Below, piece by piece: positions 24,030 to 33,844 of a stretch of DNA of 64,000 nt. Source of the stretch: Neocallimastix lanati (nom. inval.) (taxonomy: Eukaryota; Neocallimastigomycota; Neocallimastigomycetes; Neocallimastigales; Neocallimastigaceae). Position 1 is the first letter of the stretch; the number at the start of each line of letters is the position of its first letter. The DNA is taken from assembly GCA_016946835.1 (NCBI GenBank), contig JACVTC010000074.1:494501-558500 (forward strand), given 5' to 3'. The translations under genes and the position numbers were made by a program. The notes beneath the pieces are model-generated. The model searched no databases. It had not been told where the DNA came from and saw nothing but the letters and a program-made list of their open reading frames with translations.

Positions 24030-25533
24030 TATTTATAAATATAAATATAAATATAAAATAAATTATAAATATTTACCACTTGAATGTAAGCACTTAATTA
24101 TTATATTTAAAGTTTAAAATGATTTAATATATATAATATTTATTTTAAAACGTTTATTTTTAATTATTGTTCATAAATATATTTATATATTATATATATA
24201 AATATTATTTCTTTAAATTATAAATTATTAAATAAATAATACTACTTACGCCTTCGTAACATTTTTTTCTATTATTACTATAATTTTCAAGAAGAGGTTT
24301 CATTAAAACAGAATATTTGCTATTTTCTTGGTATATAATATAAGGTAATTTTTTACATTTACTACTATTAATTATTTTACATTTTTTTTCTAATTCTTCT
24401 TCATTGATATCTTGGTAACATTCCATATAAGTATCTAAAATATCTTTCAATCTTACATTGTTATATTTTAAAGTTGAATTATGATATGTTGTTCTATTAT
24501 AATTATCAATAAATCCAAATGATTTATATTTCTTAGCAATGGAACAGACAGATTGATTAGCAAATTGACGTTTATAGAATGTTTGACATTTATCTGATTT
24601 AAATGTTTCTCCCTTACTTAAAATTTCACTTTTAATTTTAATATTTTTAAATTCAATTTGGCATTCCTCATTTTCTTTAATTTCTTTTTCACATTCTTCA
24701 ATTGCCTTTTCTACAGTGGTACAATATCCAAATTCACTTTGACATCCATTTTCAATGAGACATTTCTCCCAAGGATCATTTTCGAAAGAAATGCATTCTC
24801 CTTCCTTAGAACAACATCCACTAGAACAAGAGGCATTTACTCCTTCACCACATTTAACATTAGTATCATCTGGTGAATAAATACTACGCTTACCATTATT
24901 AACAAAATAATTAGGGGTATTAAAGGTTTTACTATATCCTAAATTATTAATAGCATCTTTGAAAGACAATTGTTGTAACTTTTCCTTCATTGATTCATTG
25001 GTGTAATTACCTGGAAATTCAGACATAATTAATGCAGCAATACCTACTACAATAGGAGCTGAACATGAAGTTCCTCCAGATTCAATAAATGATTCAGTAC
25101 TTCCATTCGTAGGACCAGCACTGGTAACTTCTATTGGTGCAAATATATCAACACAATCTCCATAATTCGAATTATGCGCTTTAAAATAACCATTTTCATT
25201 AATAGCCGTGGTTATACCTCCAACAGTAATAGATTTACGATATCCTGAAAAAGAACTGAATTTTCCACTTTCCTTACTTTCACATACATTATTATTTTCA
25301 TTACCAGCAGCATCAACAACAATAATTCCTTTATCATTTAAAGAATTAAGAATATCTTCAATTTTATACAAATATTTGTACCATCCTAAAGATAAATTAA
25401 CAACAGTTTTATAAGATTTAGCATTATTTCTAATATAAGCTAATGCAAAATAGGTGGAAATTAAAGTATCATCACAGGTAATCATGTGTAAATTGGCTTT
25501 TTTAGCTACTCCACTAAACTTTCCTCCAGCAAC
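23459..25533 (-). pseudogene. Subtilisin-like protease with two dockerins, copy B2 (5'-truncated)
   Basis: Five exons are visible: 24250-25533, 24077-24092 (16 nt), 23844-23932 (89 nt), 23649-23667 (19 nt) and 23459-23556 (98 nt). All are in frame with GT/AG borders. Encoded in order are the C-terminal part of the S8 domain (oxyanion Asn in AAGNENN, Ser in GGTSCSAP), the hevein-like module, the Cys-rich region, dockerin 1 (CLHSSGYHCC ... WGYENNDYCFM) and dockerin 2 (CWFTSLGYPCC ... WGVEDDHWCGIPN). Homology stops at 25533 within VAGGKFSG. Upstream is the AT repeat, so signal peptide, prodomain and catalytic Asp/His are gone. A Met at 25485 opens a long frame, but the product could not be a secreted active protease. 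It has no stop codons, which suggests recent truncation or use as a reservoir. Confidence 0.88.
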
Positions 25534-26170
25534 ATAATATTTATTAATTTTTTATTTATTATTATTTATTAATAATGAAAATTATTTTTTTTTTAAAAAA
25601 AAAAAAATTAAAAATTCTTGTGGAAAGTTTAAGGTTACACAAAAAATAAATAAAATTTTTTTTTTTTCAATAGAAATGAAGATATTAAAAAAAAAAAAAA
25701 AAAAATTTATATGGAACAATAATAAAAAAAAAAATTTATTATTTTAATATTTAATTATTTATTATTTATTAATAATTATATTATTTATTATTTATTATTT
25801 ATTATTTATTATTTATTATTTATTATTTATTATTTATTATTTATTAATAAAAACTCTTTTTATCATTATTTATTAATAAATACTCTTTTTATTATTATTT
25901 ATTATTTATTAATAAATACTCTTTTTATTATTTATTATTTATTATTTATTATTTATTATTTATTATTTATTATTTATTATTTATTATTTATTATTTGTTA
26001 ATAAATACTCTTTTTTATTATTTAATAATAAATACTTTTTTTTATTATTTATTATTTATTAATAAATACTCTTTATTATTATTTATTATTTATTAATAAA
26101 TACTCTTTATTATTATTTATTAATATTATTATTTATTATTTATTAATAAATACTCTTTTGTTATTTATTA
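25534..26170. repeat. GGTTACAC module and (TTTATTA)n array
   Basis: The break point of copy B2 leads directly into a GGTTACACAAAAAATAAAT module and then a heptamer array with AATAAATACTCTTTTT spacers. The array is like the one upstream of B1, so recombination between such arrays is a plausible cause of the truncation (inference). Confidence 0.8.
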
Positions 26171-26412
26171 TTCCATTATTTATTTTTTAATAAATATTCT
26201 ATCTATTCTTTTTTTATTGTTAGAAATAAAGTTTTATATTATTAAATAATAAAGTAAAAAAAAATAATTTAAATATATTTAATATTAGCTTTATATATAA
26301 TTAATTCTAGCATATTAATAATAATGTAATAATATCAAATAATGTGGCGTATAGAAATAAAAAGAAATACGTATATGTAATGTAACACTATCTTATATTA
26401 ATACATGTATTT
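26171..26412. other. AT-rich spacer
   Basis: No gene is seen. A small less AT-rich patch (AATGTGGCGTATAGAAATAA) near 26341 resembles the GTGGCGTAT motifs near MULE ends and may be a transposon remnant. Confidence 0.4.
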
Positions 26413-27046
26413 TGATATAAAATGAAATATTCAAACCTTAATTAATATAAAATTAGTTTTTTCTATTCAAGCATAAATTAATGTCATAAATCAAATTTAA
26501 ATCTGATTTTACAACACTTTCAATATGTGGCTTGATTTCTATCAATTAATTATATTTATAATTAATAAAAATTTTAAATCATAAATCAATTATTTAATTA
26601 TATTATTATTATTTTATATTTATATTTATATGGTCATTAAATATTTCCTTAAATAATAATTATTAATAGTTTATTTTAATTACAAGAACAATTTATTAAA
26701 TAGTTAATTATAACTAAATAACATAAAAATAAAGCATTTCTCTGATTTAAGAGAAGTGTGAAGTTAATTTATATTATGTTTAGTAATGTTAAGTTAGTTT
26801 GTAATTAAAAGTATAAGAAAGTTGTTAAATAGTCTTTTTAAATATATGTAGTTTTTTATATAAAATTAAATAAATAAATAAATAATAAATTAATTTGTAA
26901 TTAAAAGTATAAGAAAGTTGTTAAATAGTCTTTTTAAATATATGTAGTTTTTTATATAAAATTAAATAAATAAATAAATAATAAATTAATAAATTTAATA
27001 AATAAATCCCCAACAAAAGTACATCGAACTTTTGAGTTGTATATCA
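26413..27046 (-). mobile_element. Solo LTR family 1 with internal tandem duplication
   Basis: It begins TGATATAAAATGAAATATTC and ends GAGTTGTATATCA, with ATTT on both sides (26409-26412, 27047-27050). A segment of about 100 bp (TTTGTAATTAAAAGTATAAG ... AATAAATTAA) is duplicated in tandem around 26790-26990, making this copy longer than the 566-bp copy at 8235. Confidence 0.9.
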
Positions 27047-27294
27047 ATTTTAATTAAAAAAAAGAAATTTTAATAATGTCATTGTTGGTAAATTAAATAA
27101 AGGAATTATTAAAAAATAAAATTGAAATTGATCAGTTTACTAATAAAATAAAATTAAAATTAATTTTTTTTAAAAAAAAAAAAAAAATTAAAAATTCTTG
27201 TGGAAAGTTTAAGGTTACACAAAAAAATAAAAAAATTTTTTTTTTTTTTTAATTGAAATTGAAGATATTAAAAAAAAAAAAATTTATATGGAAC

Positions 27295-27988
27295 TGATAA
27301 AGTACGCCTTTGGTTCAAGTTCTCTTGTTGGGAGAAGTTTTATAAAATTGTTATTTAATTATGAAATTTATTTATTTATTTAAAAATAATTATAAAATTA
27401 ATTAATACATGTATTTAATATTTATCTTGAAAATATAAAATAATTATAATATAAATTTGGCATAGAATTGTGCTGCAAAGAATAATTATAAAGAATTATT
27501 CTTGTTTTTATATTTGAAATTCATAATAAACTATTTAATTAATTAATTCTCTTAGAGTAACTATTAAGTATTTAAAGTATTTAATATAAAAGTATAAAAT
27601 AAAATATAAAATATTCATAAAATATTAATAAAAATATAAATTTATTATAATTAATAAAATATTAATATAAAATAATAATTATTAAAATAATTAAAAATAT
27701 AATAAAATAAAATATTAAATATAAAAATAATAAAAATAATAAAAAGAAATTTATAAATTATTTCAATTTTAACATAACATAAAATTTATGTAATAAATTT
27801 TATGTTTACATTAATTTTTATGTTCTTTCATAATTTTATGTCTTTACATAATTTTAATTTTCTCACGTTATTTTCGATCACGTTTTATTTATGTCACGAA
27901 TTTGCAAATGATTTATTAATTTATTTTTATGTAATTATTAATAAAATAATTTATTAATAATTAAAGTTTTTATTTACGTTTTATATCA
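27295..27988 (+). mobile_element. Solo LTR family 3
   Basis: This 694-bp sequence starts TGATAAAGTACGCC and ends CGTTTTATATCA, with perfect GAAC target duplication (27291-27294, 27989-27992). It is inserted in the dispersed GGAACAATAATAAAAAA module, whose uninterrupted form is at about 25712. Its start resembles the complement of family 2 ends, so the two families are related. Confidence 0.88.
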
Positions 27989-28084
27989 GAACAATAATAA
28001 AAAAAAAAATTTATTATTTTAATATTTAATTATTATTTATTAATAAATATATTATTCAATTATTCAATTATTGATTATTTATCT

Positions 28085-28241
28085 TTTATTTTATGTCTTT
28101 ACACAATTTTAATTTTATCACGTTATTTTCTATCACGTTTTATTTATGTTACGTATTTGCAAATGATTTATTAATTTATTTTTATGTACTTATTAATAAA
28201 ATAATTTATTAATAATTAAAGTTTTTATTGGAGTTTCAGAT
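28085..28241 (+). mobile_element. Partial LTR family 3 (3' part)
   Basis: It matches the last about 155 bp of 27295-27988 (TTTATGTCTTTAC..., TATCACGTTTTATTTATGT, TTGCAAATGATTTATTAATT) and ends TTTCAGATCA. The upstream part is replaced by AT repeat. Confidence 0.75.
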
Positions 28242-28364
28242 CAATTTTTAATTTAAATTATTTATTTTATTTTACTTTATTATTTAATAATATTAAACTT
28301 TATTTCTAACAATTCTTTTTTTTTAATAAAAAAAAAATTAAAATTTAAAATTTTAATATAAAAT

Positions 28365-28456
28365 TTAAGGTAACACAAAAAATGATAAAAAAAAAATTTG
28401 TATGGAAAATAATAAAAAAAAAAAATCGAAAATATATCATTATTACTTTTTACTTT
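28365..28456. repeat. GGTAACAC dispersed module, interrupted by LTR
   Basis: One more copy of the dispersed module, split by the family 2 LTR at 28457. It continues at 28918 with CTTTATTTAAAAAAAAATTT. Confidence 0.75.
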
Positions 28457-28917
28457 TGATATGAAATAGAAATAAAAACTTTAATTAATAATAAATTTAT
28501 GTTAATTAAGAAATGTAGTAAAATCATAAATTTATGTATTAATCTAGTTTTTATTGTATTTCTTATTAGAAATTAATTTAAATATTTTTATTATTTAATT
28601 TTAATATTTATACTTTAATATAAGAAAACTTTATTATAGTAAATAATTATAAAAGAGAAAAATATTTAGAAATAGTTTTATTTCTTTGTCCAAGAATAAG
28701 AAATAGTAGATTAGTGTAATTCTTGAGATCAAAATATGAAAATAAATATTAAATGTTAAGAATAAATGTTAGTTTATAATTTTTAATAATGATAAGTAAA
28801 TGTAATTCTTCTAAATAAATAAATTTAAATAAAAATTATTTTTATAAAACATAAATTATATCCCCCAAATAAAGAATAAACCTTAAAAGAGCCGAACCTG
28901 AACTTCGTACTTTATCA
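28457..28917 (-). mobile_element. Solo LTR family 2
   Basis: It starts TGATATGAAATAGAAATAAA and ends CTTCGTACTTTATCA, flanked by CTTT (28453-28456, 28918-28921). The intact target sequence is visible in paralogous modules at about 18030 and 20405. Confidence 0.9.
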
Positions 28918-29088
28918 CTTTATTTAAAAAAAAATTTTATTTATTTATTATTTATTATTCAATTATTATTCAATTATTCAATTATTCAATTATTTATTAT
29001 TTATTAATAAATACTCTTTTATTATTATTTATTATTATTATTATTTTATTTATTATTCAATTATTCTATTATTATTTATTATTATTGA

Positions 29089-29785
29089 TCACGTGGTTTT
29101 ATATATTATATTTGAATACCAAAAACATGCCAAAACTAATCAAAACTGCTATAAAATTCCAATTCACATATATATGGTTTTATGCTAATTTAATGCGAAA
29201 ATGGCATTCAAATACATTATTATTTTTGGAGGTATATTTATATATATGAATGATATAGTTTGATAAATTTAATTAAATGATATAGCTTGATGGTTTATAT
29301 ATTGTTATAGATAGTATATATATATATATTGAATTAATATATCATAAGTGTGCGTATATGCTGTACTATGTTGCAACTTTTATTATTATTATTAATGCAG
29401 GTTTGAGATAGCATATTGTTATGATTGATATTATCACCATAATTTTGAACAGCATATATGAGATATATTTCAACTATGTTTATCATATATACATTTATGA
29501 TCAAGTATCTTTCATATATTATATAAACTAGCTGTAGAATACACCAAATATATACTAATATAGCTAATAATTGTAACAACTTATCAAACTATAATATATC
29601 AAATACGTGTTGTCAGAGTTCGCTGAATATGTATGTTCACAACATTGTTTGCATATAAGTTGTTGCAAGGTTTTATGCAATATACCTATCATATATATAT
29701 ATATATATATCAACTACATTGCATAAATATTAACATAAACTATTTTGCTTAAATATATTAATATCAATTGGAACCTATTTTAATA
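29089..29785. mobile_element. Putative DNA element, copy 2 (right end missing)
   Basis: It is nearly identical to 18208-18900, including the open 81-codon minus-strand frame at 29334-29579. The similarity stops after GGAACCTATTTTAATA, where the GGTAACAC-module sequence resumes. The inverted right end found in copy 1 is lost. Confidence 0.7.
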
Positions 29786-30064
29786 TATCATTATTACTAG
29801 TTACTTTATTTAAAAAAGAATTTTTTCTTATTTATTATTTATTATTCAATTATTATTCAATTATTTATTATTTATTAATAAATACTCTTTTATTATTATT
29901 TATTATTATTATTATTTAATTATTATTAAAATTAATGTAAACATAAAATTTATAACATAAATTTTATGTTATGTATATATGTAAATAATTTATATATTAA
30001 TTGTGTTTTATTTTTTTTTTAAATTATTTTATTTAATTATAAAAATAATTTACACAAATAATTA
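29786..30064. other. AT-rich sequence containing the empty site of the element at 54903
   Basis: A short heptamer stretch is followed by ACATAAATTTTATGTTATGT and TATGTAAATAATTTATA. The same sequence flanks both sides of the MULE-like element at 54903-56100 and so shows what that target looked like before insertion. No gene is seen. Confidence 0.6.
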
Positions 30065-30235
30065 GTATCCATTTATGACCATAACAGATATAACTGTTAA
30101 GTGTGATATACTGGCACACTAGTACAGCATCACCCCTCCAGACGTTGTTACACATCTGCCTGGGGCGGTATTCCCTAACATTTCTACTGTAACAATTTTA
30201 ATGATTTATTTTATCTCACTAGGTCATTGTAGATG
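30065..30235 (-). other. SINE-like / structured RNA element, copy 1
   Basis: This comparatively GC-rich sequence (minus strand) aligns over most of its length with 53565-53747. Hairpins are visible at 30131-30167 (outer CCCC/GGGG stem plus an inner seven-pair stem closing a GTAACA loop) and 30100-30120 (AGTGTG/CACACT), and there is a short ACAG/CTGT stem near 30080-30096. The minus strand also has TGACCTAGTGAG, resembling a Pol III A box. It is noncoding. Borders are uncertain because no target duplication was found for this copy. Confidence 0.6.
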
Positions 30236-30239
30236 TGTT

Positions 30240-31000
30240 AACTAATAAACAAACTACTAAATGTGAGATTTTATTATTTATTATTATACTAAATTATCTT
30301 ATTATTTAATATTTTCATAATTATGGTTTTATATTATATTTTTTTTTAATATTAATTTTAAGATGCGTTACTTAGTTAATATCGACTCAAAGAGTCAAAA
30401 TAAAAATAATAATACATGATTTATAATCAAAAATTTATAATTAAAATACATGATTGGTTTAGAATTAAATGAAAACCTAATAATTATTTAAATAAATATT
30501 ATTATTAAAATTATATGAATAAAAGAATTAATAACTAAATAAATATTTATTCCAAAAGGTATTTAGTATATAAGGCAAGGTAAGGCACCATTGAGTAACG
30601 ATAATCAAGGTATAACAATGCTGTAAGAATCTATAATTATTTTTAACAAAATAATTATATTTTCTTAGTTAAGTTATAATAATATAACTTTTATTTAAAT
30701 CATATTATTTTCGTACACTTAATTATAATTAAAAATTTATTTTATATTATATTAAATATTTATTTAATTTAGTATTAGAAAATTATTAGATAAATAGTTT
30801 TTATATATTTAAATAATAATTATAATTTATTTAATCATTCATTTAGATATTAAATTTATTAGTTTAGTAATTTAGTTAAACTATGTAACTTAAACATTAC
30901 TCTATGTTATATAATGTATTCTGTATTTTATAATGTATCTTATATTTTGTTTAATACATAATTTAATATTATTTATATATTGTTTTCCTTATATGTAAAT
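30240..31000. other. AT-rich sequence of unknown origin
   Basis: No gene is recognised. Slightly less AT-rich patches occur near 30360-30410 and 30555-30630 (AAGGCAAGGTAAGGCACCAT). They may belong to a long LTR of the gypsy remnant that ends at 32446, but no second copy is available. Confidence 0.4.
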
Positions 31001-31710
31001 TCATATTTATATGATCGAAATATCTTTTATTCTTTTTCTTTTATTTTCGATCATTAGATTAGATTAACCAATCGGTTAATTAAGGTTTTTTCCAATTACT
31101 TTATGGAAGTAATTGGTTTTACTTAATTAATGCGATGATCGATATGGATAGAATATCGATCAAAAGCTTATCTATTTTTTTTATATCTAATCTTTTCCTA
31201 GATAAGAGATTTGTTAAGATTAGAAAACACTTTTTTAATTATCCTTATTTTTTCAAAAAAGTACAAATAAGGCTCTTGAGTTCTCTTTGAGAAATCAAGA
31301 GTTATTATTATAACAAATATAATAAATAATAATAATAACAATAATAATAAAATAAATATTTTTAATTACTTTTATATTAATAAAAAATAAATTGTTTAAT
31401 AAGAGAATTTCTTAAAACATAAACCGACTCTATTTTGAAATTTAGTGTTTCGTTTATTATATTTACTATAATAAACTCCAAGTAATTAGATTTGAATCAT
31501 AGGTAAGTATGATTCTTTTCTAATCTTTAATATTAGCAGTTAGAGCTAATATTAATGATTAATAATTTAATTACATTTTATTATTAAATCATTACAGATA
31601 CTGATATCATTACACCTACATATATCTCCATTGACCACAAGCATCGGAATACGTTAAGTTTGTATTTAGATTAAAGGGTAAACTTGGTCGGAAGCCTTTA
31701 ATCTAATAAC
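31000..31710. repeat. Cluster of short perfect inverted repeats
   Basis: At least five stem-loops occur within about 700 bp: GATCGAAA/TTTCGATC (about 31013-31055), TTAACC/GGTTAA (about 31067-31082), CCAATTACT/AGTAATTGG (about 31092-31116), GATCGATAT/ATATCGATC (about 31137-31161), CTCTTGA/TCAAGAG (about 31272-31302), and TTAGATTAAAGG/CCTTTAATCTAA (31666-31677 with 31695-31706). This density is not seen elsewhere in the window. Confidence 0.7.
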
Positions 31711-32240
31711 CTTATAGATATTAATTTTTATTTTATTTTATAAGTTTATTTATTCAAATTATAAGAATGTTATTTTGTTATTAAGCTTTTAATTAACTAG
31801 ATTTTATTTAATATGTTTTATTATAAAGTTATCAGATTATTTTATAAATAATAATCTTAAAAAGATTTAAAAAAAGGAATAATTTTTAGTTCTTTTATTT
31901 TTGAAAAACAATATAAAATATTTAATAATATATTTTAATAAATACTTATTTAAAGATAACACTATAAAATATAATTTTAATATATAAAATAATAAAATAA
32001 ATATATATATAATATAAGATAATAAAAATATAAAAAATAATATAATTAATAAAAGCAATTTTTTATTAATAATATTCAACTATATTAATTAATATAAAAA
32101 AAGGGATAATATTAATTAATATGTAATACAATATTAATTAGGTTATGAACGGTACAAGGATTTAAGGAGTACAAATTATATTTTTAATTAAATTATTATT
32201 TTTGTAGTATTGAATATAAATTAATTTGTATCATATCCTT
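31711..32240 (-). other. Probable LTR of a minus-strand gypsy element (one end visible)
   Basis: Read on the minus strand, a purine-rich tract (TGGAGAGAG) is followed by TGTCAAGGATATGATAC, with the LTR-like TG at 32244. This lies just downstream of the integrase/chromodomain fragment at 32446-32799. That is the normal order of polypurine tract then 3' LTR. The far end of the LTR was not identified. Confidence 0.5.
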
Positions 32241-32445
32241 GACAATACTCTCTCCAAGAATTCGCATTCCAGGCGAATTCAAAGAATACTAATATTTTTG
32301 ATATTAGTTTATTCAAAAGAGTACTCAAGAAGTATTTGAAATTCATTTAAATATAAATGTTCAATTGGTCATGTGAATTTCAAACTAGTTGGAGAAATAA
32401 ATTGAATTGAATATATATTTTTATAAGAAAAAAATTTTTTTTTTT

Positions 32446-32799
32446 TTAATTAAAAACTATATGAGATCGAGACTGGTTTCCTGTTATTATTAATATATTT
32501 AATAAAAATATTTTGATTTCTTGGATTATCCTCAACTTCAGAAGAAGATACCCAATTATAGGAGGAACGATATTTATAACGAATTTTATATTCGTATTGT
32601 TTCTTCTTATAGTTAGTTCTAAAACCCGCTATTTCAATAATATCCTTAATAGACTCAGGATCTTTATATCGTTTTTTTCTAAACTTTTCAGGTACTGGTA
32701 TGAATGGTTCGAATTCAGAGACGCGGAGAACGTTATAATGCTTAGGAAAGGGGGAATTTTTAAGCTTAATTTCATAATTATTATTATGTAAAACATTGG
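32446..32799 (-). pseudogene. Ty3/gypsy chromovirus integrase C-terminus
   Basis: An uninterrupted minus-strand frame enters from 32799 and ends at TAA 32446-32448. It encodes the SH3-like end of integrase (YEIKLKNSPFPKHYNVLRVS, EFEPFIPVPEKF) followed by a chromodomain-like segment (DIIEIAGFR, then YEYKIRYKYRSSYNWV and SSSEVEDNP). The aromatic residues expected of a chromodomain are largely kept. The rest of pol is cut off exactly where another element's LTR begins at 32800. Confidence 0.8.
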
Positions 32800-33414
32800 T
32801 GTAAAGATTTAATAAATCTTTAATACATTAAATATCTTAATTTTTCGTACAATTAATTTATTTAATGTATATGAATTTATTTAATATAAAATTTATTGAA
32901 ATAAAATTTAATTATTTTTTAAATTGAAAATATTTTTTTGATTAGTTAGTTAACTTAGTTTAGTTTTAAATAGTTAAATATTAATTTAGGAATAATCTTA
33001 GATAATAAATATTTATAAAAATAGTTTTTCAATATTAAATATATAATTAAAATTATTATAAGTATTAAAATAATAAATAAAATAAATAGTTTAAAAAATT
33101 AATTTTAGTTTTAGTAAATTACCAAATAATAAAAATTATTAATTAAAAAATCTTTTGTTTATAAATAAATAGCTTTATACATATTATTAAATAGCATCAT
33201 ATATTAATAATGTAATAAGAAAAAATATAAATAGATGTAATCTTTCTCAATTAAATCGATATATTAGTTATTAACTATTTTACATTAATAACATAAGAGA
33301 AATTTATAATTGATAAAGGAATTTATTAATAAAAGATATTATTTATTTTTTTTTTGTTTAAATTGTAGTGTTTTTTATTATTATTATCTGTTTTAATTGA
33401 CGGATTTATTACCA
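32800..33414 (+). mobile_element. LTR family 4, probable 5' LTR of the gypsy remnant
   Basis: It starts TGTAAAGATTTAATAAATCT and ends CGGATTTATTACCA. It matches the solo LTR at 45378-46002 along its whole length with small differences. Here it is followed about 430 bp later by a plus-strand Gag/protease, so it is best read as the 5' LTR. The matching 3' LTR is missing. Confidence 0.82.
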
Positions 33415-33844
33415 TAACTAATACCTAGTAAGATTTAAACAAGACACGTTATAACAAGTAAAAAACTACTATTGTGTTTGGTTTCTACTATTGTGTTTGG
33501 TTCCTACTGTGCTTAGTTTATACTGTGTTTGATTCATACCGTGTTTACCGTTACTGTGTTGTCTTATTGCACTTTATCTTCAAGGTATTTTATTTTTATT
33601 GTGGCTCTTCTATGCCATATTATTTAATATTAATATATTATATTATATTATATTATATTTGTTTCGTTTACTCGTCGCACACCAATACAATTGGATATCG
33701 TGCTGACGACTTTATGAATAATAATATAATATTAATATAATAATAATTAATTACTAGAACAAAAAAAATTAAGAATAAATAAAATAAATTATATAAATAA
33801 ATACCTCAATAAATAAGCAGGTCTGAAAATCAATAAAATATTAG
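33415..33844 (+). other. Gypsy leader with degenerate short tandem repeats
   Basis: Between LTR and Gag is a run of imperfect copies of a CTACTATTGTGTTTGGTT-like motif (33460-33560), then AT-rich sequence. It is the expected place of a primer-binding site and leader, but I cannot match the bases after the LTR to a specific tRNA. Confidence 0.45.

Noticed and set aside
31000-31710. Mitochondrial DNA insertion as the source of the hairpin cluster
   Set aside because: No mitochondrial gene sequence is present and anaerobic gut fungi carry hydrogenosomes without a genome; kept only as a structural observation.
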